In this document: piece by piece, positions 1-7,903 of the stretch
How positions within the stretch are numbered: position 1 is the first letter of the stretch
Layout: the number at the start of each line of letters is the position of its first letter
Origin: Thermomicrobiales bacterium
Lineage (GTDB): Bacteria > Chloroflexota > Chloroflexia > Thermomicrobiales > CADCWN01
Direction: 5' to 3'
Assembly: GCA_030446685.1 (NCBI GenBank)
Contig: JAUJMV010000005.1
Span: 201,769-252,448, forward strand
Length of the DNA: 50,680 nt
Notes under the pieces: generated by a model
Seen by the model: only the letters and a program-made list of their open reading frames with translations
What the model was told of the DNA's origin: nothing
Databases searched by the model: none
Program-made: the position numbers and the translations under genes

Positions 1-1187
1 ACGCGGTCCAAGAGGGCCTGCACGTCGGCGGGGCTCCAGGGGGCGGCGCTCGCGGCGGGAGCGGGGCCGAGGCGCGGCGGGAACAGCCGCTCGCGCGGGT
101 CCGGCGCTGGCTGGTCGCCGGGCGCGGCTGCCGCGGGCGCGCCGACGGCGTCATCCGGCGGCGGCGCCGCCTCGGGCAGGGACACGAGCGCGGCGAGGTC
201 GAAGCCGGAGCGGTAGGCGCGCAACGCCTCCTGCGCCTCGGCGACGGCGACCGCGCGGAAGCGGACCCGGTCGCCCGGCCGCGCCTGGCCCAGCCGCCAG
301 AGATCGGCCCCGATGACGCCGCCGATCTTGGCGTAGCCCCCCGTCGTTTGGTGCGCCGCGAGCAGGACGATCGGCCGGCCGTGCGCCGGGACCTGGATCG
401 CACCGGTCGCCACCCCCTCCGAGATGATGTCGGCCCCGGCCGGGCCGTCGCGGAAGGCGAGGGCCGGCCCCTCCAGGCGGACCCCCATCCGGTCGGCCTC
501 GCGCGTGACGCTATAGACCGACGAGAGGAAGGTGACGATCGCGTCCTCGGTGAAGCGGTCGTCCTGCGGCCCGAGGACGACGCGCAGCCGCAGCTCGCCG
601 CCGTAGCGCGGCGCGCGCTCGGGTGGCAGCGCGCGGAGGGGCGGCGCCGGCCCAGCATCCGGGGCCAGGGGGAGCAGGTCGCCCGGCCCGAGCGCCCGCC
701 CCTGCCCCGCGCCGGCCAGCCCGCCGATCCCGCCGAGCAGGTCGGTGCTGCGGCTGCCGAGCGCCGGCGGGAGATCGAAGCCGCCGGCGACGGCCAGGTA
801 ACCCCGCGCGCCGACCTTGCACGCCCCGAGCGCGAGCGTGTCGCCGGGGCGCAGGACGAAGCCGCGCCAGGGGGGCAGCGGGCGGCCGTTGAGGGTCGCC
901 CCGAAGTCGGCCCCGGCCAGCGCGGCGCCGACCGGCCGGTCGCCCTCCAGCGCCAGGGTCGGGCCGAGGAAGGTCAGTTCGAGCGCCGCCGCCTCCGCCG
1001 GGTTGCCGGCGAGCAGGTTGGCCCAGCGCAGCGCGCAGTCGTCGAGCGCCCCGGCGACCGGCAGCCCGAAGCGCCCGTAGCCGTAGCGCCCGAGGTCCTG
1101 CACCGTCGTCAGCAGCCCCGCCGCCGTCACCCGCAGCGCCGCGTCCGCCTGGTTGTGCCGGTCGGCATCGGTTGATGATCGCGGCAT
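1..1187 (-). CDS. pxpC: 5-oxoprolinase subunit PxpC / biotin-dependent carboxyltransferase family (3' end outside window)
   Basis: Reads leftward from an ATG at 1187 and stays open to the window edge (395 codons visible), so the C-terminus is missing. The protein acts with PxpA and PxpB in ATP-dependent opening of 5-oxoproline to glutamate. Visible family signatures are TTVQDLGRYGYGRFGLPV near residues 27-45, the GALDD and ANLLAGNP segments just after, and HGRPIVLL followed by QTTGGYAKIGGVIGAD near residues 270-290, all typical of the KipA/PxpC (allophanate hydrolase subunit 2) family. After about residue 320 an Ala/Pro-rich tail follows, longer than the usual family end; it may be a linker to an extra domain beyond the edge. 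It is the last gene of the pxp operon and is separated from pxpB by two unrelated small genes. Alternative name: kipA-like antagonist. Confidence 0.85.
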   Translation of the reverse strand, partial: MPRSSTDADRHNQADAALRVTAAGLLTTVQDLGRYGYGRFGLPVAGALDDCALRWANLLAGNPAEAAALELTFLGPTLALEGDRPVGAALAGADFGATLNGRPLPPWRGFVLRPGDTLALGACKVGARGYLAVAGGFDLPPALGSRSTDLLGGIGGLAGAGQGRALGPGDLLPLAPDAGPAPPLRALPPERAPRYGGELRLRVVLGPQDDRFTEDAIVTFLSSVYSVTREADRMGVRLEGPALAFRDGPAGADIISEGVATGAIQVPAHGRPIVLLAAHQTTGGYAKIGGVIGADLWRLGQARPGDRVRFRAVAVAEAQEALRAYRSGFDLAALVSLPEAAPPPDDAVGAPAAAAPGDQPAPDPRERLFPPRLGPAPAASAAPWSPADVQALLDR

Positions 1188-1204
1188 CGCCGGCTGAGAC
1201 ACCT

Positions 1205-1498
1205 TCAATCCGCGAGCAATTTGGTAAGTGTAGGGCGGTGACGGGCCACGAGGCGCAGCAGTTCTCGGTAGCGTTCGTGCTGCATGGCCGTAAGCCGCCC
1301 CTCCTCTGCCCAATCCGCCAACTGGGCCAGCCGATCCTCGTACATCGACCACTCCAGCACGAAGGTGAGCCGCGCGAGTTCATCCCACGCGGGCCACTCC
1401 TCCGCGACGACGGGGATACTCGCCCACTCATCAGCCAGTGAAGTCAGATACCGCTCGATCGTGAGTGCCCGCGTGGAACCTTGCACTACTTCAGCCAT
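1205..1498 (-). CDS. hypothetical small acidic protein (97 aa), downstream partner of the 185-aa gene
   Basis: I do not recognise this gene. It encodes 97 residues rich in Leu, Glu, Trp and Arg, predicted all-helical (repeated LxxL/ExxR patterns such as YLTSLADEWASI and MYEDRLAQLADWAEEGRL), with no signal peptide or membrane segment. It starts 13 bases inside the end of the upstream 185-aa gene, so the two are probably translationally coupled, and it ends 17 bases before pxpC. Base composition is visibly lower in GC than the flanking pxp genes. A small helical acidic partner overlapping a basic protein resembles immunity or antitoxin arrangements, but that is only an inference from layout. 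Confidence 0.6.
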   Translation of the reverse strand: MAEVVQGSTRALTIERYLTSLADEWASIPVVAEEWPAWDELARLTFVLEWSMYEDRLAQLADWAEEGRLTAMQHERYRELLRLVARHRPTLTKLLAD

Positions 1499-2043
1499 TG
1501 CGCCCCCTCCGGGATGCCGAGTTGGTCAAGTTTGGAGAACTGGTAGCCGGTGATGATGCAGCCACGATCCGCCGCGTAGACGACGATGAGGTGAGGGAGC
1601 GCCCCACCACCTGTCTGCATCGGCGGTGTGATGCCATTGGTCGGTGCAATTGTAACAGCTACGCCGCCGCCGCGACGTTCAAACACCGCCAACCGGCTCC
1701 CCGGCGCCCGCACCACCGCGCGCAAATCGGCCACGAACTGTTCCGCCGTCGTGCCTGCGCGCCATTGATCATCCGCCACCACCCGCTGGACGAGGTGATA
1801 GGTCAACGAGTCGGCGCGACTACCCAGCGTCCGCCCCTGGTAGGCAAGGCCCTGGTGGCGCAGCTTGACCGGCACGATCGCCGGGTTGAAAGGCGCGGTC
1901 GCCATCCGGTCGACGATCCACTCGACTTCCCGCGGTGTCGCTGCCCGCCGCGCGCGGATCAGCTCGCGGATCAGCCGATCGGTCGGGTGCCGGCTGAAAC
2001 CCGCGCCCGGTGCGTTGCTCCCGTCGCCCGGCTCCTCCCCCAT
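1486..2043 (-). CDS. hypothetical protein (185 aa), possible RNase-toxin-like C-terminus
   Basis: Unrecognised 185-residue protein lying 17 bases after pxpB and overlapping the next gene by 13 bases. The N-terminal 25 residues are polar; the middle is Arg-rich and mixed alpha/beta; the C-terminus has alternating beta-strand patterns, with LPHLIVVYAADRGCIITGY near residues 148-166 as the most family-like stretch. Strand-turn-strand ends of the form hVVYxxDRGxIhTGY are reminiscent of BECR-fold RNases (RelE/colicin D type), but no catalytic set can be assigned by eye. Together with its small coupled partner it looks like a two-gene cassette inserted between pxpB and pxpC. GC content is below that of its neighbours. 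Confidence 0.6.
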   Translation of the reverse strand: MGEEPGDGSNAPGAGFSRHPTDRLIRELIRARRAATPREVEWIVDRMATAPFNPAIVPVKLRHQGLAYQGRTLGSRADSLTYHLVQRVVADDQWRAGTTAEQFVADLRAVVRAPGSRLAVFERRGGGVAVTIAPTNGITPPMQTGGGALPHLIVVYAADRGCIITGYQFSKLDQLGIPEGAQWLK

Positions 2044-2060
2044 GTCCGCCGTTCCCCCCT

Positions 2061-2762
2061 TCAGCCGTCGCCCGCCGCAATCTCCGGCCGGTAGCGCCCG
2101 GCGGCGACCGCCTCTGCCAGGCGCGCGAACTCGGCGGCATCGATGGCGCGAGGGCGGATCTCGTCGCCGGGGCGCAGCAGAGTCGGCTCGGGGGCGGCCG
2201 GGTCGTAGAGGCGCACGGGGGTGCGCCCGATCAGCCGCCAGCCGCCCGGCGTCGCCTGGGGGTAGATGCCGGTCTGGTCACCGCCGATCCCGACCGCCCC
2301 GGCCGGGACGCTGGTGAGGTAGGGGAAGCCCGGCGAGAAGCCCAGGAAATAGACAAGGTAACGCCCGGCGCCGTGGCGCGCGATCACTTCCTCCGGTGTC
2401 AGGCCGGCGTGCGCGGCGACGGCGGCGAGGTCGGGGCCGAACTCGCCGCCGTAGGCGATCGGCAACACGACGCGGCGCCCCACCGGGGGTGGCGCGTCCG
2501 TGGCGGTGTCGAGCGCGCGGAGCCGGTCCAGCAGCGCCGCGTGCGACAGCCGGAGCGGGTCGTAGACGATCAGCAGCGTCCGGTAGGCCGGCACGAGGTC
2601 GAGCAGGCCCGGTGGTGGGTCGGCGTCGAGTGCCGCCAGCAGCGCGCGCACCCGCCGGTTGACCGCCGGCGAAATCTCCGGGGCGAACTCCACGCTGAGC
2701 GCGCCATCCCCGGCGGGGCGGTAGCGCGGCGGGGCGGCGGCGGGGGACGTGTCGCCCGTCAT
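2061..2762 (-). CDS. pxpB: 5-oxoprolinase subunit PxpB (KipI/allophanate hydrolase subunit 1 family)
   Basis: A 233-residue protein. The start is fixed by a TGATG overlap: its ATG at 2762 shares one base with the stop of pxpA, a classic sign of coupled translation. Family signatures are YRPAGDGALSVEF near the N-terminus (the usual hxxxGDxAlhVeFG region), DLVPAYRTLLIVYDP, the conserved LPIAYGGEFGPDL, and YLVYFLGFSPGFPYL around residues 136-150, followed by GIYPQATPGGWRLIGRTP. These are diagnostic of the KipI/PxpB family. With PxpC it forms the ATP-dependent partner complex that works with PxpA on 5-oxoproline. Length matches the family (about 220-250 residues). Confidence 0.92.
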   Translation of the reverse strand: MTGDTSPAAAPPRYRPAGDGALSVEFAPEISPAVNRRVRALLAALDADPPPGLLDLVPAYRTLLIVYDPLRLSHAALLDRLRALDTATDAPPPVGRRVVLPIAYGGEFGPDLAAVAAHAGLTPEEVIARHGAGRYLVYFLGFSPGFPYLTSVPAGAVGIGGDQTGIYPQATPGGWRLIGRTPVRLYDPAAPEPTLLRPGDEIRPRAIDAAEFARLAEAVAAGRYRPEIAAGDG

Positions 2763-3556
2763 CACGCGCCGCCCGCCCGCCGCCGTTCGAGCACCTCGGC
2801 CAGCGGGAGGATCGCGATACCGTCGACATCCAGCGCGGCGCGGACGGCGCGCGCCAGTTCGACCGCGTTCGGGGTGTCGCCGTGGATGCAGAGGGTGTCG
2901 GCCGCCAGCGCGATCTCGCCGCCGTCGATCGTCCCGACCCGGCCCTCGCGGGCCATCCGCACCGCGCGCCGCGCCACCTCCGCCGGATCGGTGATCAAGG
3001 CGCCCGGCAGCCGGCGCGAGGCGAGCGTACCGTCGGGGGTGTAGGCACGGTCGGGGAACGCCTCGCGCGCGCAAGGCAGGCCGGCGGCGAGCGCGGCCCG
3101 TTCGAGCGCCGACCCCGGCAGCCCCACCACGATCAGCCCCCCGTCGAAACTGGCGATCGCCCCGGCCGCCGCCGCCGCCAGCGGCTCGTCGAGCATCAGC
3201 CGGTTGTAGAGCGCGCCGTGCAGCTTGACGTGGCGCAGCGGGACGCCGGCCGCACGGCAGAAGGCGGCGAGGGCACCGATCTGGTAGAGGACGTCGGTGG
3301 CGACCTCCTCCGCCGTCACCGCGATCTCACGCCGCCCGAACCCGACCAGATCGGCGAAGCCGGGGTGCGCCCCGACCGCCACCCCCTTCTCCCGCGCCAG
3401 CGCCACCAGCCCCCCCATCACGCGCGGGTCGCCGGCGTGGAAGCCGCAGGCGACGTTGGCGGAGGTGACGACATCGAGCAGCGCCGCGTCGTCGCCGAGC
3501 CTGTACGCCCCGAAACCCTCGCCCATGTCGCTGTTGAGATCGATCGCCCCGGCCAT
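2762..3556 (-). CDS. pxpA: 5-oxoprolinase subunit PxpA (LamB/YcsF family)
   Basis: A 264-residue LamB/YcsF protein. The N-terminal DLNSDMGE (residues 6-13) and ANVACGFHAGDP (33-44) motifs are the family hallmarks, followed by GAHPGFADLVGFGRREI and VKLHGALYN. It is the hydrolytic/catalytic partner of PxpBC in conversion of 5-oxoproline to glutamate, recycling a compound formed spontaneously from glutamine and glutamate. It is the first gene of the operon on the minus strand; a purine-rich stretch (GGGGGTAGGGCGAG in mRNA sense) precedes the ATG. Upstream lies a long hairpin repeat shared with the divergent methyltransferase gene. Length is normal for the family. Confidence 0.95.
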   Translation of the reverse strand: MAGAIDLNSDMGEGFGAYRLGDDAALLDVVTSANVACGFHAGDPRVMGGLVALAREKGVAVGAHPGFADLVGFGRREIAVTAEEVATDVLYQIGALAAFCRAAGVPLRHVKLHGALYNRLMLDEPLAAAAAGAIASFDGGLIVVGLPGSALERAALAAGLPCAREAFPDRAYTPDGTLASRRLPGALITDPAEVARRAVRMAREGRVGTIDGGEIALAADTLCIHGDTPNAVELARAVRAALDVDGIAILPLAEVLERRRAGGA

Positions 3557-3598
3557 CTCGCCCTACCCCCCGCGTAGCCCCGGCCGCCCGCGCAAGTT

Positions 3599-3703
3599 CG
3601 GAGTCGGGTAGTCGGGTAGTCGGGTAGTTACGGCAGCCTCGCATTGGGACACGGCTGCCTCCCCTTCTATCCGACTACCCGACTACCCGACTACCCGACT
3701 CCG
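3599..3703. repeat. nested long inverted repeat built from an 8-base tandem unit
   Basis: The left arm 3601-3627 and right arm 3675-3701 are exact reverse complements over 27 bases, extendable by about two bases outward and one inward. Each arm is itself a tandem run of the octamer GTCGGGTA. Inside the loop a second perfect pair, GGCAGCC (3632-3638) and GGCTGCC (3653-3659), makes a nested stem. It sits between the divergent pxpA and methyltransferase genes and would form a cruciform or a very stable transcript hairpin. There is no T tract, so it is not a typical terminator. Confidence 0.9.
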
Positions 3704-3732
3704 GACGGACGCCGCCGTGCGTCTACTATACT
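3704..3732 (+). promoter_or_regulatory. possible promoter for the methyltransferase gene (-10 TATACT)
   Basis: TATACT at 3727-3732 lies about 46 bases before the chosen GTG start. No good -35 hexamer is seen 16-18 bases upstream (GC-rich GACGGA-like sequence), so the call rests on the -10 alone. The same TATACT hexamer recurs at 17028-17033 in a stronger promoter. Confidence 0.35.
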
Positions 3733-3778
3733 ACGGCGAGGGCGCAGGACAGGGGCGAAGGGGGAGGTAAGAGGGGCG

Positions 3779-4651
3779 GTGACGCAGGGGAGCGCGGAAT
3801 GGCCGGTCGTCCTGTCCTATCGCGAGGTGCGACCGCTGCTCGCGGCGCGGGGGACCGGCGCGGCGACAACTTCCGTCTCGCTCGACCTGGGCCTGACGGT
3901 CACGGATGTGGCGTTGACGGCCGACGGGGTCGCGCTGCCGGGTGGGCAGCGGCTGGCCTGGGCCGAGGTCGAGGAGGTCGCGGCGCACGAGGAGGTCTGC
4001 TTCGCCGTCGAGCCGGACGGCGGGGTCGCGCGGATCGCGCGCTTCTCGGAGGCGCTCAACCGCACCTACAGCCTGATGCCGACCAGCGGCCCGCCGACGA
4101 TCCTGATCGCCGGGTTCAGCATGCACCGGATCAAGGGCACCGATCCGCGCCGCGACACCCTCAACAAGGTCCGCACAGTCGCGCCGCTCCGCGGCCGGGT
4201 CCTCGACACCGCCACCGGCCTCGGTTACACCGCGATCGAGGCCGCCCGCACCGCCGACGAGGTCGTCACGATCGAGCTCGACCCGACGACGCTCGAAGTC
4301 GCGCGCTACAACCCCTGGTCGCGCGCCCTCTTCACGAGCCCCGCGATCCGGCAGATCGTCGGCGATGCTTACGACGAGGTGCAGGGGCTGGCCGACGAGT
4401 CGTTCGCGCGGATCATCCACGACCCGCCGATCTTCAGCCTGGCGGGCGAGCTCTACTCCGGCGTGTTCTACCGCCAGCTCTTCCGCGTCCTGCGGCGCGG
4501 CGGGCGGCTCTTCCACTACATCGGCAATCTCGAGAGCAAGCAGGGCGGCGGCCTCGCCCGCGGCGTGGTGCGCCGCCTGAAGGAAGCGGGCTTCGGCCGC
4601 GTCGACCGCCGCCCCGAGGCGTTCGGCGTCGTCGCCTACAAGCAGCCCTGA
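3779..4651 (+). CDS. class I SAM-dependent methyltransferase-like protein
   Basis: A 290-residue protein starting at GTG 3779, chosen because GGGGAGGT (3761-3768) sits ten bases upstream; the frame is open further upstream but only by reading through the repeat. The N-terminal third is a beta-rich domain without recognised motifs. From about residue 140 a Rossmann methyltransferase is clear: [14 protein letters not shown] (motif I, SAM binding), [17 protein letters not shown] (motif II acid), and [12 protein letters not shown] near residue 215, a DPP motif like that of RsmC/MnmC-type or spermidine-synthase-like enzymes, then [17 protein letters not shown]. Substrate unknown. It is transcribed away from the pxp operon and converges on the permease gene. 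Confidence 0.8.
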   Translation: MTQGSAEWPVVLSYREVRPLLAARGTGAATTSVSLDLGLTVTDVALTADGVALPGGQRLAWAEVEEVAAHEEVCFAVEPDGGVARIARFSEALNRTYSLMPTSGPPTILIAGFSMHRIKGTDPRRDTLNKVRTVAPLRGRVLDTATGLGYTAIEAARTADEVVTIELDPTTLEVARYNPWSRALFTSPAIRQIVGDAYDEVQGLADESFARIIHDPPIFSLAGELYSGVFYRQLFRVLRRGGRLFHYIGNLESKQGGGLARGVVRRLKEAGFGRVDRRPEAFGVVAYKQP

Positions 4652-4712
4652 GTGCTGAGTGGGATTCGGGCGGCCAGCAGCCGAGCTGTGCCGCGACCGC
4701 CCGGCCCGGTGT

Positions 4713-5567
4713 TCAGCCGGCGGCCAGCGCGACGACGCCGAGGACCATCGCGCCGGCGGCGAGCAGGCGGCGAGAGCCTTCGCCTTCGGAGAGGAGGCGG
4801 GTGCCCATCAGGGTGCCGACGAGGATGCTGACCTCGCGGGCGGGCGCCACGTAGCTGACCGGCGTGAAGACGAGCGCGGTGAGGACGAGGATGTAGGAGA
4901 GCGGGCTGAGGACGGCGACGACGAGCGCCTCGCGGCGATGCGCCCGCCACTCGAGCCGCACCTCCTCCCGGGCGCGCAGCGCGAGCGGCGTGAGGAGGAG
5001 GGTCCGCCCCAGCCCGAGGCTCCAATTCAAGAGCAGCGGCGGGATCAGCAGGACGCTGACGGCGTGCTTGTCCCAGAGGGTGTAGGCGGCGATGACCAGC
5101 CCAGTGAGGAGGCCGTAGCCAGCCGCCCGGCCGGCCCCGCGCAGCAGCCCCGGCCCGCTGACCAGCGCGAAGACACTGGCGCCGATCAGCAGCGCGCCCG
5201 CGAGGGCGAGTGGCGTGGGGCGCTCCCCGAAGAAAGCGATGGCAGCAGCGGTCGAGAGCATCGGGCCGGTGCCGCGCGCCAGCGGGTAGACCAGCGAGAG
5301 GTCGCCGGTGCGGTAGCCCCGCTGCAGCAGCAGGAAGTAGGCCAGGTGCAGCCCCGCGCTGCCGGCGATGAACAGCAGCCCTTCCGGGCCGACGCGCGGG
5401 CGCTGGAGGAGGATGACGCCGAGCGCGAGCGGGGCGTAGAGGAGCGTGGCGAGGCTATCGAAGAGCCAGACGAAGGGGGCGCCGCCGCCGGCGCGCTTGG
5501 CGAAGAGGTTCCAGGTAGCGTGCGCGAGGGCGGAGACGAGGACGAGGGCCAGCGCGAAGACGGTCAT
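4713..5567 (-). CDS. EamA/DMT-family permease
   Basis: A 284-residue integral membrane protein with about ten hydrophobic helices in two halves, the pattern of the drug/metabolite transporter (EamA) superfamily. The start ATG at 5567 is preceded by an AGGAG ribosome binding site; the frame stays open upstream for about 150 codons but that part is GC-rich, non-hydrophobic and lacks family features. Recognisable pieces are ALAHATWNLFAKRAG at the N-terminus, LSLVYPLARGTGP in the fourth segment and a matching FTPVSYVAPAREVSILVG in the second half, typical of the internal duplication. Likely exports or imports a small metabolite; the substrate cannot be told from sequence. It converges with the methyltransferase gene. 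Confidence 0.85.
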   Translation of the reverse strand: MTVFALALVLVSALAHATWNLFAKRAGGGAPFVWLFDSLATLLYAPLALGVILLQRPRVGPEGLLFIAGSAGLHLAYFLLLQRGYRTGDLSLVYPLARGTGPMLSTAAAIAFFGERPTPLALAGALLIGASVFALVSGPGLLRGAGRAAGYGLLTGLVIAAYTLWDKHAVSVLLIPPLLLNWSLGLGRTLLLTPLALRAREEVRLEWRAHRREALVVAVLSPLSYILVLTALVFTPVSYVAPAREVSILVGTLMGTRLLSEGEGSRRLLAAGAMVLGVVALAAG

Positions 5568-5590
5568 GGCCGGGCTCCTGTCGTTCTGCG

Positions 5591-5614
5591 GCCCCGCGCC
5601 GCGCGGCGCGGGGC
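5591..5614. repeat. perfect 24-base GC palindrome upstream of the permease gene
   Basis: The arms GCCCCGCGCCGC (5591-5602) and GCGGCGCGGGGC (5603-5614) are exact reverse complements with no loop. It lies 24 bases upstream of the permease ATG, inside its probable 5' leader, so it could be an operator or a leader hairpin that occludes translation. No T run follows. Confidence 0.7.
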
Positions 5615-5752
5615 ACGACAAATCCAGGCACCTCAAGCCTTTTCTGCCGTCAGTTGTGCGACCAGCCCGGTGGGGGCGGTCGTGGCGCCGCTCGGTCCAG
5701 TCCTCCCGCGCCCTGGTTGTGCGACATCCGGCGGGCGGGGAGCGGAACCCTA

Positions 5753-5800
5753 GGCGCAACCGCGAGCTGCCGCCAGTATAGCAAACCCTGCCGGTTGCGC
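5753..5800 (-). promoter_or_regulatory. inverted repeat enclosing an extended -10-like hexamer, possible permease promoter
   Basis: GGCGCAACCG (5753-5762) and CGGTTGCGC (5792-5800) are inverted copies. Between them, read on the minus strand, is TGCTATACT (hexamer TATACT at 5775-5780), an extended -10-like element pointing toward the permease. No clear -35 is seen. An arm pair flanking a -10 is a plausible operator layout, but it would leave a leader of about 200 bases. The rest of 5568-5937 holds two copies of TTGTGCGAC (5654-5662 and 5716-5724) and no gene I can support. Confidence 0.35.
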
Positions 5801-5937
5801 GGGGGGCGGTTGATAGCGGCTGGACGCGCACCCTCCCCCGGCCCCGGCCACGCCGACCGGCACCCGGTCCAAATGCCGGGAGAGAGGTCCGCGCGCCCCG
5901 CGACCGCCGCGTCCGGGCGCGACCGGCCCAATGATGG

Positions 5938-6999
5938 TCATTTGGACGATCCTCTCGGCCTCTCGTCGGAGCCGTTTTCCCTGCCGCGGCGACTCGCGAC
6001 GACCGACTCGGCAAAAAACGCCACTTCGCGCCGGTCGCGCCCGCGCGGGGGCGGGGTGCGCGCGCCCGGATACCGATCGGACCCCGGCGGGGGATGCCGG
6101 GGGCGGGCGGCGAGCGTCCGGCAGCCGCGACCCTCGCCGAGCATCGTCAGCCGCGGCCCTCGCCGAGCCGTCCCAGAAGGCGAGCGCGTCCGCGGCCGTG
6201 CCGCCCGGCGTCGCGCCCCGCCCCGCCCCCAGCCCGCGCCGGGCGCGACGATCGTCGTCCCGGTCTGCCACAGCCCGCCCACCGGGGCGAGGGCCAGGCG
6301 CGCCAGTTCCTCATAGTGGTGGACCTTGCGGCGGCGGTCGGGCTCGGCCAGGCACCGCCGGAGCCGGTCGAGGAAGCCGGGGTCGTGCGCCGCCAGGTGG
6401 CGGATCGCCGGCTTCTCGCCGCGCCAGGGCAGCCCGCGCACCGTGAAGTAGTGCGCGACCACCTCCATCAGGCTGTAGAGCAGCCGCAGGTCGACCGCCA
6501 GTCCCGAGACGGGATCGTCGGACGCGAGATAGCGCCGCATCTGCGCCACGTTGTAGCCGATTTTCCGCCAGGCCCCGTAGCTCTCGCGCTCACCCGACAG
6601 GGCCGGCGGGGGCGCGGCGCGCGCCGTCTCTTGTGCCCGCCCGAGACGGCCCGCCCGATCGTGGGCGACGCGCCCCGCCCGCAGCCAGTTGACGATCGCC
6701 CCCTCCTCGCTCGCGTCGGGCCAGCCGGCCTGGTCCGCGACGACCCGCTCGACCGCCCGCGCGGTCGTGCAGTAGACCTCGGTCAGCCGCCCGTCGATCC
6801 AGGTGTTGACGAGGCGCAGCGGCGCGGGGAGGTCGGCGAACACCAGCAGCAGATCGTAGTCGCTCGCCGGCGTCAGCGCGCCCGTCGCGGTCGAACCGAG
6901 CAGCAGGATGCCGTCGACAGCCTCGCGCGCGGCGAGGCGGGCGAGCACCGCGTCGAGCGTCATGGTGTTGCTGGCGGCGGGACTGCTCTCCGGCCGCAT
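5938..6999 (-). CDS. nucleotidyltransferase-domain protein; C-terminal third probably out of frame
   Basis: Residues 1-250 form a Pol-beta-type (MNT) nucleotidyltransferase: GILLLGSTATGALTPASDYD supplies the GS...DxD active site (residues 29-48), and VAQMRRYLASDD, YSLMEVVAHYFTVRGLPW and LVRRCLAEPD-like helices resemble the helical substrate domain of such enzymes. After about residue 262 the protein becomes Arg/Pro-rich nonsense; a neighbouring frame reads sensibly instead (ALAFWDGSARAAADDARRGS), so a one-base indel near 6215-6235, in a run of GCCCC repeats, is likely and the real end is uncertain. Probable role: nucleotide transfer to a small molecule or protein, as in aminoglycoside-type or AMPylating enzymes. 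First of three such genes on this strand (7029, 9812). Confidence 0.7.
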   Translation of the reverse strand: MRPESSPAASNTMTLDAVLARLAAREAVDGILLLGSTATGALTPASDYDLLLVFADLPAPLRLVNTWIDGRLTEVYCTTARAVERVVADQAGWPDASEEGAIVNWLRAGRVAHDRAGRLGRAQETARAAPPPALSGERESYGAWRKIGYNVAQMRRYLASDDPVSGLAVDLRLLYSLMEVVAHYFTVRGLPWRGEKPAIRHLAAHDPGFLDRLRRCLAEPDRRRKVHHYEELARLALAPVGGLWQTGTTIVAPGAGWGRGGARRRAARPRTRSPSGTARRGPRLTMLGEGRGCRTLAARPRHPPPGSDRYPGARTPPPRGRDRREVAFFAESVVASRRGRENGSDERPRGSSK

Positions 7000-7028
7000 G
7001 GTCGTCCTCCGCCGGCCGGGGGCCGCGA

Positions 7029-7874
7029 TCAGAGCGTCAGGCCGAGGGCGCGGCGCAGGTGGTCGAGCGTCGCCCGCTCGAACGCCTCGGGATAGGGGAG
7101 GCCGTGCGCCGCCAGCAGCCGCCGGGCGTGCGGCAGGAAGAGCCGGGCGCAGGCGAGGTGGCCGGCGATCACCGCCTCGCGGGTCGGCACGAGCGGCGGG
7201 AGGCCCGCCAGCGCCGCGCGCTGCTCTTCCGTCAGGAGCGGGTTCAGCCGCTTCGCGCCGCCGCGCGCGCCGCCGTTCTCGAGCAGCATCAGCTCGATCA
7301 GCCCGTCGCGCAGCAGCATGGTCGGCGTCAGCCCGACGATGAACTCGCCCCGCCCCACCGCGACTGGCAGCAGCCCCAGCACGCGCAGGAATTCCTCGGC
7401 GAGGAACGGCAGGCGGTCCGCCGGGTCGCGCCCCGGCGCCTGGGTGGGCGCGTCCGGCGGCGCGAAGCCGTCGCGGGCGAAGAGCGGGGCGGCGGCGCCG
7501 TAGTTGTGCGGTCGCGGGTCGGCGGCGGGGTGGATCGTCAGGTCGAAGCGCAGCCAGTCGGGGGTGATCGCGGTGATCGTCGGCCGCTCCGCCGCGCCGC
7601 TCCGCCGCGCGAAGACGGTCGGGGCGAGGCGGGCGACGAACGCCGGCCAGTCCGCGACGAGCGCGGCCAGATCGGGATTGCGGACGGCGATCAGGACATC
7701 GACGTCGCTGTAGGCGTCGGCGACGCCACGCGCGAGGCTGCCGATCGTCCAGGCGGCCAGGACGCGCTCGTCCGCGCGCAGTGCCGCGACCAGCCGATCG
7801 AGGAAGGCCCGTTGTGCCGTGGTGTCGGTCGTCGCCGGCCGCTCCACCTGCTCGCCCGTCTCCTCGCCATCCAT
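7029..7874 (-). CDS. nucleotidyltransferase-domain protein
   Basis: A 281-residue protein; ATG 7874 follows AAGGAGG about 14 bases upstream. The frame is open far upstream, but that portion is a shadow of the next gene. The N-terminal 130 residues carry a Pol-beta nucleotidyltransferase fold: AAWTIGSLARGVADAYSDVDVLI gives the GSx(9)DxD metal site (about residues 42-62), and LRFDLTIHP near residue 105 supplies the third acidic residue. The C-terminal 150 residues are helical (EEFLRVLGLLPVAVGRGEF), as in streptomycin-adenylyltransferase-like enzymes. It lies 29 bases upstream of the first nucleotidyltransferase gene and 29 bases after the 621-residue gene, suggesting one operon. Confidence 0.82.
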   Translation of the reverse strand: MDGEETGEQVERPATTDTTAQRAFLDRLVAALRADERVLAAWTIGSLARGVADAYSDVDVLIAVRNPDLAALVADWPAFVARLAPTVFARRSGAAERPTITAITPDWLRFDLTIHPAADPRPHNYGAAAPLFARDGFAPPDAPTQAPGRDPADRLPFLAEEFLRVLGLLPVAVGRGEFIVGLTPTMLLRDGLIELMLLENGGARGGAKRLNPLLTEEQRAALAGLPPLVPTREAVIAGHLACARLFLPHARRLLAAHGLPYPEAFERATLDHLRRALGLTL

Positions 7875-7903
7875 ACGCCGACCACCTGCCTCCTTGGGGC
7901 GGC

